Assembly (NCBI RefSeq): GCF_900323545.1
Contig: NZ_OOHN01000008.1
Span: forward strand, 515,941-579,940
Reading direction: 5' to 3'
DNA length: 64,000 nt
From: Actinomyces sp. Marseille-P3109
GTDB taxonomy: Bacteria; Actinomycetota; Actinomycetes; Actinomycetales; Actinomycetaceae
In this document: positions 15,494-24,037 of the stretch, piece after piece
How the letters are laid out: each line of letters opens with the position of its first letter
Position numbering within the stretch: the first letter of the stretch is position 1
Notes under the pieces: generated by a model
What the model was told of the DNA's origin: nothing
The model's input: only the letters and a program-made list of their open reading frames with translations
The model's database searches: none
Program-made: the position numbers and the translations under genes

Positions 15494-16585
15494 ATGCCCG
15501 ACGCGTATGAGGCGTTCCCCGCCCGTCCTCCCTACGACAGTGCCACGGCTGCTCTGCTCGAACGCATCGAACCGCTTGGCATCTTACGCGCCATGACGGT
15601 GCAGAACATTCCGAGCTGGCGCGCTCCCGCCGAGGAGGTCCGGGCGGAGTTCCTGAGACGGCATCCCGATGTCGTGGCGAGTGATGCCGATGTCATCCGT
15701 GGGGACGGAACAAGGCTTCCCGTGGCGATCGTTCGGACCTCACAGGATGCCGCCGGTGGTCGGCCCGGTCCGCTGTTCCTCTCGCTGCACGGGGGAGGAC
15801 TCATCATGGGGTGCCGTTTCAATGGACTGTTGACGGTCGTTCCGTGGCTGCGACGTTACGGGGGAGTCATTGTCAGTCCTGAGTACCGTCTGGCGCCGGA
15901 GAGTCCTGCTCCCGCCGGCGTTGAGGACTGCTACGCCACATTGTGCTGGGCGGTCGAGCACGCTGAGGACCTCGGCGCCGACCCGAACCGCGTCGTCGTC
16001 GTCGGACCGAGTGCCGGCGGGGGACTGAGCGCCGGCACACTGCTCATGGCTCGTGACAGGCGGGGGCCGACTGTCCTCGGCGGGCTGCTGGACTATCCCA
16101 TGCTGGATGACCGTACCGGCCTGCTGGGGTGGGAGGGCTCGGTCTCAGCGCGTCAGTATCCCGACGACGGGACCTGGCCGGCGGCGTACAACAACGTTGC
16201 CTGGGACGCGGCGCTGGGGGAGCGGCGCGGTACGGACCGGGTCACCCCTTACGAGGCCCCGGCCCGTGCCGGCTGGCTGGGTGGTCTGCCTCCGCTGTTC
16301 ATCTCGGTGGCATCTGCCGAGGTCTTCCGGGATGAGGACGTCGCCTTCGCCTCCAGAGTCTGGTGCGACGGCGGGGACGCCGAGTTGCACGTCTACCCCG
16401 GAGGCACCCACGCCATGGAGTTCGTCAATGCCCGCTGGTTGGCTCAAGGGCTCACTGCGGCACGCGACCTGTGGATGGAAAGGCTGCTGCGCCCTGAGGA
16501 CCCGCGGCTCAATGTGGTGGCCGTGGCGCAGGCCGGAACCTACTCGGCTCTCACGGAGGAGGTCGCTGCGGCTCGGTTCAGGTGA
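15494..16585 (+). CDS. Alpha/beta hydrolase of the hormone-sensitive lipase group
   Basis: A 363-residue esterase-like protein from ATG 15494 (an in-frame GTG lies at 15443). The oxyanion motif is LHGGGLIMG and the nucleophile is in VVVGPSAGGGLSAG. Asp and His of the triad fit DEDVAF and YPGGTHAMEF near the end. Location inside the sialic-acid cluster between two copies of the regulator suggests it may remove O-acetyl groups from sialic acids, as NanS-type esterases do, but the family is different and this is a guess. The last residues RFR and the stop codon lie in the 617-bp repeat, so the natural C-terminus may have been replaced. Confidence 0.85.
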   Translation: MPDAYEAFPARPPYDSATAALLERIEPLGILRAMTVQNIPSWRAPAEEVRAEFLRRHPDVVASDADVIRGDGTRLPVAIVRTSQDAAGGRPGPLFLSLHGGGLIMGCRFNGLLTVVPWLRRYGGVIVSPEYRLAPESPAPAGVEDCYATLCWAVEHAEDLGADPNRVVVVGPSAGGGLSAGTLLMARDRRGPTVLGGLLDYPMLDDRTGLLGWEGSVSARQYPDDGTWPAAYNNVAWDAALGERRGTDRVTPYEAPARAGWLGGLPPLFISVASAEVFRDEDVAFASRVWCDGGDAELHVYPGGTHAMEFVNARWLAQGLTAARDLWMERLLRPEDPRLNVVAVAQAGTYSALTEEVAAARFR

Positions 16586-17187
16586 GGGCGGCCAGGAGTG
16601 GGGCGTAGTGGTCGGTGATGGCCTCGCGGTAGGCCTGGGTGTCTCCGGCGCGTGCGGCCTGGAGCATGGTCCGGTGAGCTCTGGCGGCGCTGAGCATGTC
16701 CTCGGGTCTGGGGGCGCCCAGGAGGGGGACGGTCAGGGTGTGGACGGCCCAGAAGGCCTCGGTGAGGTGCAAGAAGAGGTGGTTGTCCAAGGGCTCGAGC
16801 AGCCTGATGTGGAAGCGGCGGTCCTGCTCGGTGAACAGCTCGCCTTTTTGGGCATGGACGTCCATCTGCGCCACGATCTGGTCGATTTCGGTGTCCTGGC
16901 GGTTCTTCCAGGTCTGGGTGACGGGTTCGGCCAGGGCCTTGTCGAGGGTGATGCGGACCTCGACGATGTCGCGTAGTCCGCGGTGGTCGTCTCCGGGGTT
17001 GAGTAGGCCTCTGAAGACGAGGGACTCGACCATGGGGCGCATGGAGACCTTGCCGACGAACATGCCGTGTCCGTGGCGGACCTCGACGATGTCGAGGGCG
17101 ACCAGGGTGCGTACGGCCTCGCGCACGGAGGAGCGCGACACTCCCAGGTCCGAGCACAGCTGCGACTCCGTCGGCAACGCATCACCC
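16571..17187. repeat. 617-bp near-identical duplication, copy 2
   Basis: Partner of 14564-15180. It begins 15 bases before the hydrolase stop codon, so hydrolase and regulator genes overlap tail to tail here. Confidence 0.9.
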
Positions 17188-17432
17188 ACCTGAAGGCCGG
17201 TTCTCAGGATGTAGTTCTTGATCGCGGTGATCGTGGTCTCAGCCTGGGTGGCCGGGGACGCCAGCAAGGTGGAGTAGGCGCCGTGGGGGATCACCGCCTC
17301 ACCCAGATCAAGTGTGATGCTCATCTCGTTTTTCGGTGAAGTGTCTGTGGCGGTGGGTGTGGATGATCTGCTCATGGTGCTGCTCTTCTCGGTGTCGGCC
17401 ATGCTTCTTGCCCTGTCAATCATTGTGATCAC
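16578..17432 (-). CDS. GntR/FadR-family regulator, copy 2
   Basis: A 284-residue protein when started at 17432; the start at 17403 (MADTEKSS) is also reasonable. Winged helix (ITAIKNYILRTGLQVGDALP, SRSSVREAVRT) and FCD domain as in copy 1. The N-terminal extension of about 75 residues is unique. It diverges from the transporter gene at 17594, with site B between them, so it is well placed to control uptake genes. Because its last 200 residues nearly equal copy 1, both should bind the same ligand and could form mixed dimers. NanR-like function is inferred. Confidence 0.88.
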   Translation of the reverse strand: MITMIDRARSMADTEKSSTMSRSSTPTATDTSPKNEMSITLDLGEAVIPHGAYSTLLASPATQAETTITAIKNYILRTGLQVGDALPTESQLCSDLGVSRSSVREAVRTLVALDIVEVRHGHGMFVGKVSMRPMVESLVFRGLLNPGDDHRGLRDIVEVRITLDKALAEPVTQTWKNRQDTEIDQIVAQMDVHAQKGELFTEQDRRFHIRLLEPLDNHLFLHLTEAFWAVHTLTVPLLGAPRPEDMLSAARAHRTMLQAARAGDTQAYREAITDHYAPLLAALT

Positions 17433-17556
17433 TGCGCTGTGAATCTGCTCGTCGAAAGGTCCCGCTTCTTGGCTGAACTGTGATGATCGAACGTGCCAGC
17501 CTGCGAGGTGGTGAGTGGTTTGGACGTCCCAACCTCTGCTACAGTCATCCTACCAA

Positions 17557-17578
17557 CGTCAGACATAAGACGTCAGAC
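17557..17578. promoter_or_regulatory. RTCAGACRTC site B (double)
   Basis: CGTCAGAC occurs twice, at 17557 and 17571, just upstream of the substrate-binding-protein gene and divergent from regulator copy 2. Confidence 0.55.
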
Positions 17579-17593
17579 TTCAGGAGAGAATCA

Positions 17594-19219
17594 ATGGCGA
17601 TCACAACTCCGGCTGGCTCCAGCCGCCGGGACTTCATCAGGCTGACCGGTACCCTCGGAATGGCTGCCGGTCTGGCTGTCAGCCTGGCGGCCTGCGGTGG
17701 TAAGGCCAAGACTGCGGGTGGCGCGAAGGGCAGTGCCATGGCCACCGATCAGGAGGTCACCCACAAGGACGGTGTCATCACCGCGGGCATTTCCTATGAG
17801 CTGGGTACCAATGGCTACGACCCGATGACGACGTCGTCGGCTCTGACCGTCGCTGCCAACTGGCACACCCTGGAAGGGTTGACCGAGCTCCACCCGGCGA
17901 CCCGGGAGGTCTATGCGGCCCTGGCCTCCGATATGCCCAAGAAGGTTGATGACACCACCTATGAGGTCGCGCTGCGCAAGGATGCGAAGTTCACCGACGG
18001 CTCGGCGGTGACCGCGGATGATGTCGTCTTCTCCTTCACGCGCGTGCTCGACCCGGCCAACAAGTCGCTCTACTCGCAGTTCCTGCCCTTCATCGACAAG
18101 GTTGAGGCCAAGGACGCGAGCACGGTGACGATCAAGCTCAAGTACGCCTTCTCGCTCGTGGCTGAGCGTCTCAGCGTCGTCAAGATCGTTCCCAAGGCGA
18201 TCGTCGAGGCCGACGCCAAGGCCTTCGACATGAACCCCACCGGCTCCGGCCCCTACAAGATGACCGACAACGGCGCCGCCAGCCAGAAGGTCGTCTTCGA
18301 GCGCAACGACACCTACAACGGCCCTCGCCCGGCACTGGCCAAGTCCATGACCTGGCAGGTCCTGCCCGACGACACCACCCGCACCAACGCCATGAGCTCC
18401 GGGTCGGTGCAGGCCATCGACGCTGTCCCGGCGGCCAACCTCTCGACCCTCAAGGAGCCGGTCAAGGTGGCGGCGCAGCAGGGCTTCGGTCTGCTCTTCG
18501 CGATGTTCAACAACACCACCTTCTCCGATGTCAAGGCGCGTCAGGCCGTGCTCTACGCTCTGGACTACGCCAAGATCTGCGACACCAGCATGGCGGGCCT
18601 GGCGACGCCGGCGACCTGCTTCGTCCAGGAGGGTCACCCGGCCTACAAGAAGGCCAAGACGGTCTACTCCATGGACGCCGCCAAGGCCAAGTCCCTCCTG
18701 ACGGAGGCCGGCATCACGACCATCAACGTGCTGTGCACGGACCACGGCTGGTTCTCGGCGGTGCGCCCCGTCATTCGCGAGAACCTCGAGGCCCTGGGCG
18801 TGACTGTCAACTACGACGAGAAGAAGTCCGCCGACGCCTACTCCTTCATCGACTCCTCCCAGGGTGCATGGGATGTCCTCATCGCCCCCGGAGACCCCTC
18901 GGTCTTCGGTAATGACGCCGATCTGCTCATGCGCTGGTGGTACGGCGGAGATGTATGGACCGAGACCCGCATGCACTGGAAGGGCTCGGAGAGCCAGGTG
19001 GCGGTTCAGGCTCTGCTCGACGAGGCGGTCAAGCTGGAGGGCGACAAGCAGATCGCCAAGTGGCAGGAGGCCTTCGATAAGATCTCCGAGGATGTTCCGC
19101 TGTACCCGATCTTCCACCGCAAGACTCCCACGGCCTACGACTCCGCGACGTTGGAGAACTTCAAGCCGATCTCGCTGACTGGTCTGTCCTTCGTGGGGAC
19201 AGGGTCGTCCAAGTCCTGA
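17594..19219 (+). CDS. ABC transporter substrate-binding lipoprotein, SBP5/Opp family, probable sialic-acid binder
   Basis: A 541-residue protein. SSRRDFIRLTGTLGMAAGLA is a twin-arginine signal, followed by lipobox LAACGG. The rest has the family-5 fold of peptide/nickel binders (LEGLTELHPATREVYAALAS; RKDAKFTDGSAVTADDVVFS). GGAGAGAA precedes ATG 17594. SBP5 transporters for sialic acid are known: SatA of Haemophilus ducreyi and SiaE of Corynebacterium glutamicum. Context here (regulators, sialidase, nanA, nanK, nanE) favours Neu5Ac over peptides. Permeases and ATPases follow after a hairpin. Confidence 0.85.
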   Translation: MAITTPAGSSRRDFIRLTGTLGMAAGLAVSLAACGGKAKTAGGAKGSAMATDQEVTHKDGVITAGISYELGTNGYDPMTTSSALTVAANWHTLEGLTELHPATREVYAALASDMPKKVDDTTYEVALRKDAKFTDGSAVTADDVVFSFTRVLDPANKSLYSQFLPFIDKVEAKDASTVTIKLKYAFSLVAERLSVVKIVPKAIVEADAKAFDMNPTGSGPYKMTDNGAASQKVVFERNDTYNGPRPALAKSMTWQVLPDDTTRTNAMSSGSVQAIDAVPAANLSTLKEPVKVAAQQGFGLLFAMFNNTTFSDVKARQAVLYALDYAKICDTSMAGLATPATCFVQEGHPAYKKAKTVYSMDAAKAKSLLTEAGITTINVLCTDHGWFSAVRPVIRENLEALGVTVNYDEKKSADAYSFIDSSQGAWDVLIAPGDPSVFGNDADLLMRWWYGGDVWTETRMHWKGSESQVAVQALLDEAVKLEGDKQIAKWQEAFDKISEDVPLYPIFHRKTPTAYDSATLENFKPISLTGLSFVGTGSSKS

Positions 19220-19226
19220 GGTCTGT

Positions 19227-19274
19227 GCGTGGGCGGTGCGGCAAGCCGGTGATGGCTGGCCGCACCGCCCACGC
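19227..19274 (+). terminator. Strong hairpin between binding protein and permease genes
   Basis: GCGTGGGCGGTGCGGC (19227-19242) pairs perfectly with GCCGCACCGCCCACGC (19259-19274). No T-run follows, so it may act as a partial terminator or as a 3' stabiliser that keeps binding-protein mRNA in excess over the permeases. Confidence 0.6.
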
Positions 19275-19323
19275 CGTTCCTGTGCAGCATGGGATGCTGT
19301 GAAACAGACAAACGGACTTGCTA

Positions 19324-19343
19324 TCTGACATCAGACATCAGAC
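19324..19343. promoter_or_regulatory. RTCAGACRTC site C (tandem)
   Basis: TCTGACATCAGACATCAGAC: two tandem ATCAGAC units plus an inverted CTGA half, about 90 bases before the permease gene. Suggests a second regulated promoter for the membrane subunits. Confidence 0.5.
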
Positions 19344-19430
19344 AATTGGAGTGGCGGTTGGCCTTCCCGACCGCCAAGCCACCCAGCCGCCCGCACCGGC
19401 GGCAGGACGCTAACGCAAAGGAGCATTTCA

Positions 19431-20396
19431 GTGTCCAACCTCATCCGCCTGATCGGACGGCGCCTGGTCGCGCTGCCGGTCATGGTGCTGGGCGTGACGC
19501 TGCTCGTCTTCATCGTCATGTCGTTCTCCTCGGCAGACCCGGCGCGCCTGGCGCTGGGCGAGTCGGCAACGCCAGACGCCCTCGAGCAGTACCGAGTCGT
19601 CCACCACCTCAATGATCCCCTCCTCAAGCGGTTCTGGGACTACCTCCTGGGCCTGACCCACGGTGACCTCGGCACGTCCTTCACCGGAGTCAAGATCTCC
19701 GACATGGTCGCCGCGGCCTTCCCGATCACGCTCCAGCTGACCTTCATCGGAATCTTCGTGGCCGTCATCTTCGCCACGATCCTGGGCATCGTTGCCGCAC
19801 TGTACCGCGACAAGTGGCAGGACCAGGTTATTCGCGTCATCTCCATCGCCTGCCTGGCCACGCCATCCTTCTGGCTCGCCCTGCTGCTCATCCAGTGGTT
19901 CTCCGACATCCCGGGTGGAACGGGAACCTTCCCGGCGCTGGTGTCCGAGTGGGTTCCCTTCAGCGAGGACCCGGGCGCGTACCTCAATCAGATCTTCCTG
20001 CCGGCACTGGCCATCGCGGTTCCCAACACCGGGTCCCTGACTCGCGTGGTTCGTACTGCCATGGTCGAGGAGCTTGACCGTGACTATGTGCGCACCGCCA
20101 TCGGTGGTGGTATCCCCAAGAACATCGTGGTGGCCCGTAACGTGCTGCGTAACGCGCTCATCACCCCGCTGACCGTGCTGGGACTGCGCATCGGCTACGC
20201 CATGGGAGGCGCTGTCGTCATCGAGATGATCTTCAACATCAAGGGGATGGGGCAGCTCATCTTCCAGGGCATCACCCGCAACGACGTCAATATCGTCCAG
20301 GGTGTGTCCATCACGGTGGCACTGGCATTCATCCTCATCAACATCGTCGTCGACATGCTCTACGTCCTCGTCAACCCACGAATCAGGAGCATCTGA
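19431..20396 (+). CDS. ABC transporter permease, Opp/DppB type
   Basis: A 321-residue inner-membrane subunit with six hydrophobic segments, starting LIRLIGRRLVALPVMVLGVT as DppB proteins do. The cytoplasmic ATPase-contact loop is MVEELDRDYVRTAIGGGIPK. AAAGGAGC precedes the GTG start. The stop overlaps the next start (TGATG). With the following fusion protein it forms the membrane channel; it corresponds to SatB/SiaF in known sialic-acid systems. Confidence 0.9.
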   Translation: MSNLIRLIGRRLVALPVMVLGVTLLVFIVMSFSSADPARLALGESATPDALEQYRVVHHLNDPLLKRFWDYLLGLTHGDLGTSFTGVKISDMVAAAFPITLQLTFIGIFVAVIFATILGIVAALYRDKWQDQVIRVISIACLATPSFWLALLLIQWFSDIPGGTGTFPALVSEWVPFSEDPGAYLNQIFLPALAIAVPNTGSLTRVVRTAMVEELDRDYVRTAIGGGIPKNIVVARNVLRNALITPLTVLGLRIGYAMGGAVVIEMIFNIKGMGQLIFQGITRNDVNIVQGVSITVALAFILINIVVDMLYVLVNPRIRSI

Positions 20397-22546
20397 TGCT
20401 GCACCGTTCCACACTGGATAAGGCCTCGCGGCCCGGGCTGCGCTTCCAGGGCTGGAAGGCACTGCCTCTCGGCTCCAAGATCGCCGTCATCGTGCTGGGC
20501 CTCATCGCCCTGATCGCCATCCTGGCCCCCGTCATCGCCCCCTACTCGCCCGGTGCCACCGGACTCGCGGAGGCCAAGACGACCTCCTACATCGAGGGCG
20601 TCGGCGAGGTCACCGCCAGCGACCCCGTGGTAGCCCCCTCGATGTCCCACCTGTTCGGTACCGATGGCACTGGACGTGACATCTTCTCCCGGGCCGTCTA
20701 CGGCGCCAGGGTCTCGCTGGTCGTGGGCCTGACGGCCACCGGCCTGGCCCTCCTCGTCGCCTCCGTTCTCGGGGCCATCGCCGCCACGTCCCGCAAGTGG
20801 ATCGCAGAGACCCTCATGCGCGTCCTCGACGTCATCATGTCCTTCCCGGGCATCGCGCTGGCCGCCGTGCTCGTCTCGGCGATGTCGACCCGCTTGCCGA
20901 TGCTGCCGGTCATCATCATCTCCATCGCCATCCTCTACATCCCCCAGCTCACCCGCGTGGTGCGCGCCAACATCATCTCCCAGTTCGGAGAGGACTACGT
21001 CGCCGCGTCCAAGGTGATGGGGGCGCCGGTGCCCTGGATCCTTCTCAAGCACGTTGCACGCAACTGCATCGCACCGATCATGGTCTTCGCGACCGTCCTG
21101 GTGGCGGACGCGATCGTCTTCGAGGCCTCACTGTCCTTCATCGGCGCGGGCATCAAGTCCGTCAACACCCCGACCTGGGGCAACATGCTCTCCGAGGGCA
21201 AGGAGCTGCTGCTGTCGGGCCACTGGTGGCCGACCTTCTTCCCCGGTCTGCTCATCCTCATCACCACCCTGTGCCTCAACGTGCTGTCCGAGGGACTGAC
21301 CGATGCGATGGCCTCGCCCCGCATCAAGGCCAAGCCCGATGTCCAGGCCGATGAGGAGGCCATGGAGACCCAGGAGACGCTGGACGCCTGGGACGACGCA
21401 GCCGACGCGGTGACCGCCAACGCCACCGTCGCCAAGGGGGACGAGGCCGCCAACGGACTGAGCTCCCTGACCGGCGTGGTCGCTCCGGCTGCTGAGGACG
21501 TCCCCCTGGCCGAGCGGCTCACCTCCCTTCGGGTGGCGGAGCTCGCCCGAGGCGACCGGCTCGTCTACAAGGACACGGGGGAGGACCCCGTCCTGGAGGT
21601 CAAGAACCTCTCGATCGCCTTCCCCGAGCAGCATGGCGACGTCAACATCGTCGACGGCGTCTCCTTCTCCGTGCGTCCCGGCGAGACCATGGGGCTGGTG
21701 GGGGAGTCCGGTTGCGGTAAGTCCATCAGCTCGATGGCCGTCATGGGGCTGCTGCCGCCGTCGGCTCGGCTCTCCGGCGAGATCCTGTTCAAGGGGCGCA
21801 ATATCCTCGAGATGACGCCGACCGAGCACAACGCGCTGCGTGGTCACGAGATGAGCATGGTCTATCAGGACGCTCTGTCGTCGCTGAACCCCTCCATGCT
21901 CATCCGCACCCAGATGGCTCAGCTGACCTCGCGTGGAGGCACCCGTAGTGCGGAGGAGCTCCTCGAGCTGGTGGGACTCGACCCCAAGCGCACGCTGCGC
22001 AGCTACCCGCACGAGCTCTCCGGGGGGCAGCGCCAGCGCGTTCTCATCGCTATGGCGCTGACTCGCGATCCCTCGCTGGTCCTGGCCGACGAGCCGACGA
22101 CGGCGCTGGACGTGACCGTCCAGAAGCAGGTGATCGACCTGCTCAATGAGCTGCGCGAGAAGCTCGGCTTCGCGATGGTCTTCGTCTCGCACGACCTGGC
22201 GCTGGTGGCCAAGCTGGCTCACCGCATCACCGTCATGTACGCGGGCCAGGTGGTTGAGCAGGCTCCCACCAGCGAGCTGCTGTCCAACCCCGTTCACGAG
22301 TACACCCGTGGCCTTCTGGGAGCCGTGCTCTCCATCGAGGCCGGTTCCAAGCGGCTCCACCAGGTGCGCGGCGTGGTCCCCTCGCCCAGCGAGTTCGTCA
22401 AGGGCGACCGTTTCGCCCCGCGATCGGCCCACCCGACGGTCGGTCTGGACACTCGGCCCGTGCTCAAGCCTGTGCCCGGCACGACCGAGCACAGCTACGC
22501 CATCACCCCCGAGCTCGAGGCTCTGCTCGCGAAGGAGAAGCACTGA
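20396..22546 (+). CDS. Fused ABC permease-ATPase (DppC-DppD fusion), SatC/SiaG-like
   Basis: A 716-residue protein with two joined subunits. Residues 1 to about 310 are a DppC-type permease (FGTDGTGRDIFSRAVYGARV; contact loop DYVAASKVMGAPVPWILLKH). An acidic Ala-rich linker follows (about 315-390). Residues 395-716 are an ATP-binding domain with Walker A GESGCGKS, signature LSGGQRQR and Walker B LVLADEPTTALD, then the oligopeptide-transporter C-terminal extension. Permease-ATPase fusions of this order are a feature of SBP5-type sialic-acid importers such as SiaEFGI, which supports the substrate assignment. The gene overlaps both neighbours by one base. Confidence 0.92.
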   Translation: MLHRSTLDKASRPGLRFQGWKALPLGSKIAVIVLGLIALIAILAPVIAPYSPGATGLAEAKTTSYIEGVGEVTASDPVVAPSMSHLFGTDGTGRDIFSRAVYGARVSLVVGLTATGLALLVASVLGAIAATSRKWIAETLMRVLDVIMSFPGIALAAVLVSAMSTRLPMLPVIIISIAILYIPQLTRVVRANIISQFGEDYVAASKVMGAPVPWILLKHVARNCIAPIMVFATVLVADAIVFEASLSFIGAGIKSVNTPTWGNMLSEGKELLLSGHWWPTFFPGLLILITTLCLNVLSEGLTDAMASPRIKAKPDVQADEEAMETQETLDAWDDAADAVTANATVAKGDEAANGLSSLTGVVAPAAEDVPLAERLTSLRVAELARGDRLVYKDTGEDPVLEVKNLSIAFPEQHGDVNIVDGVSFSVRPGETMGLVGESGCGKSISSMAVMGLLPPSARLSGEILFKGRNILEMTPTEHNALRGHEMSMVYQDALSSLNPSMLIRTQMAQLTSRGGTRSAEELLELVGLDPKRTLRSYPHELSGGQRQRVLIAMALTRDPSLVLADEPTTALDVTVQKQVIDLLNELREKLGFAMVFVSHDLALVAKLAHRITVMYAGQVVEQAPTSELLSNPVHEYTRGLLGAVLSIEAGSKRLHQVRGVVPSPSEFVKGDRFAPRSAHPTVGLDTRPVLKPVPGTTEHSYAITPELEALLAKEKH

Positions 22547-23373
22547 TGCCGTCCAACACCTCTGCATCGACCTCATGGAGCGAGGACCAGCCGGTCGTCG
22601 AGCTCAAGGGCGTCAACGTCATCCACAAGTCCCGTACCGGCGGCCTGTTCAACCCGGACACGGTCCATGCGGTCAACGACGTCTCGCTGTCCGTCAAGCG
22701 CGGGGAGACGCTGGGACTCGTGGGGGAGTCGGGCTGCGGCAAGTCCACGACCGCCAGGGTCATGGTGGGGCTGCAGTCGGTCACCTCCGGCCAGGTCATC
22801 TTCAAAGGTCGCCCGCTGGGACACTCGGCCTCGGACCGTCGTGAGCTGGGACGCAGCATCTCGGTGGTCTTCCAGGACCCGGCAACGGCTCTCAACCCAC
22901 GCATGATCGTGCACGACACGCTCATCGACCCGCTCAACGTCCACGGAGTCGGCTCTCCCAAGGAGCGCGAGGCGCGCGTGCGCGACCTGCTCCACCTGGT
23001 CGGTCTGCCTCCCAGTGCCCTCAACGTGCTGCCTCGGCAGATCTCGGGTGGTCAACGGCAGCGTGTCGCCATCGCCCGCGCGCTCGCGCTGGACCCGGAC
23101 ATCATCGTGGCCGACGAGCCCACCTCCGCTCTGGACGTCTCCGTGCGTGCCCAGGTGCTCAACCTCCTCCAGGATCTCAAGGCCTCTTTGGGCCTGGGGC
23201 TGGTGTTCATCAGTCACGACATCAACACGGTGCGTTACGTCTCGGACCGGATCGCCGTCATGTACTTCGGCAAGATCCTCGAGCTCAACACCACTGAGGA
23301 GATCTTCAACAATCCGCAGGAGGAGTACACCCGCACGCTCCTGGCGGCGGTGCCCTCGCTGCTCGAGGTCTGA
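22546..23373 (+). CDS. ABC transporter ATP-binding protein, DppF type
   Basis: A 275-residue ATPase with Walker A GESGCGKST, signature ISGGQRQRVAIARAL, Walker B IIVADEPTSALD and switch His in FISHDINTVRYVSD. It is the second nucleotide-binding subunit and pairs with the fused one. It overlaps the upstream stop (TGATG). A strong hairpin follows, ending the transporter operon. Equivalent to SatD/SiaI by position. Confidence 0.92.
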   Translation: MPSNTSASTSWSEDQPVVELKGVNVIHKSRTGGLFNPDTVHAVNDVSLSVKRGETLGLVGESGCGKSTTARVMVGLQSVTSGQVIFKGRPLGHSASDRRELGRSISVVFQDPATALNPRMIVHDTLIDPLNVHGVGSPKEREARVRDLLHLVGLPPSALNVLPRQISGGQRQRVAIARALALDPDIIVADEPTSALDVSVRAQVLNLLQDLKASLGLGLVFISHDINTVRYVSDRIAVMYFGKILELNTTEEIFNNPQEEYTRTLLAAVPSLLEV

Positions 23374-23415
23374 GCAGACGGCCCCGGCTGCGGCCGGTGG
23401 CGCAGGCACCTCCTT

Positions 23416-23449
23416 GTGAGGGGCGGACCCACATGGGTCCGCCCCTCAC
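23416..23449 (+). terminator. Terminator of the transporter operon
   Basis: GTGAGGGGCGGACCC pairs perfectly with GGGTCCGCCCCTCAC around ACAT. No long T-run follows. Confidence 0.7.
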
Positions 23450-24037
23450 CCGTCTATCGGTCCCGCTCGAGTGACCATGTCGTTCCCGATATCGCCGATG
23501 TCGGAGCGTTGATGCCGGTTTGATGATTGCGAGAAAACGAATCATTAATCTCGTGTGAACTCGGTGTTCGTGAGCATTGACTCCCAGGTCACATGTCGAG
23601 TAGATTACTCATATCGGTTCAGTGAGGAGCCGACCGCGGTATCTACGGCCGCCAACAAAGATGTTGATTGTGGAGGAGGGTCCTATGTATGTCACAGCGC
23701 CATGGCGCGTGACCACGACTGCTCGTCGCCAGTCCGTCGTGCGTGAGGGGCGGGGCCCTTCTGTCGTTTGCCTCTGACAGCTGGTGGAGAGCCGTATCCC
23801 GCTTGAGAGGCGGACAAGGTCGCGGTGTGCGGCCTTCCATGGCTCCTGTGTCGCTCTCGATCCTGGAATGGTGAGAGCTTGACGGCGTGCTTGATCCGCT
23901 GAGGTGAAGTATGCCTGTTACCGGGCGCATTCTTGATGATCCTGTCTCACTGTGATGAGTGTGAGCGGGTTGAATGGCGGTCGAATTATCCATTGACAGG
24001 GACCTCTGTGTCTTTTTTAGGAATAGGTGAAGAGCTA
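23450..24037. other. Long non-coding leader upstream of the sialidase
   Basis: Nearly 590 bases without a convincing gene; visibly richer in A and T than its surroundings around 23520-23690. A 63-codon frame at 23555-23746 has no good ribosome site and odd composition. No RTCAGACRTC word is present, so the sialidase/CUT1 genes may be controlled differently from the rest of the cluster. Nothing else seen. Confidence 0.5.

Noticed and set aside
16053-16976. 307-codon plus-strand frame over the hydrolase and regulator genes
   Set aside because: Out of frame with both recognised proteins and spans two convergent genes; the repeat makes the same shadow at 14412-14969.
17591-19117. 508-codon minus-strand frame opposite the SBP5 gene
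   Set aside because: High-GC shadow frame; Gly/Asp/Arg-rich composition and no family features. The same holds for the long frames opposite 19431-20396, 26422-27807, 37375-39198 and 62623-63750.
23555-23746. 63-codon frame before the sialidase
   Set aside because: No ribosome site, unusual composition and no recognisable features.
23933-24037. Longer sialidase start that might add a signal peptide
   Set aside because: The extra 35 residues are polar with no hydrophobic stretch, and the ribosome site favours 24038.
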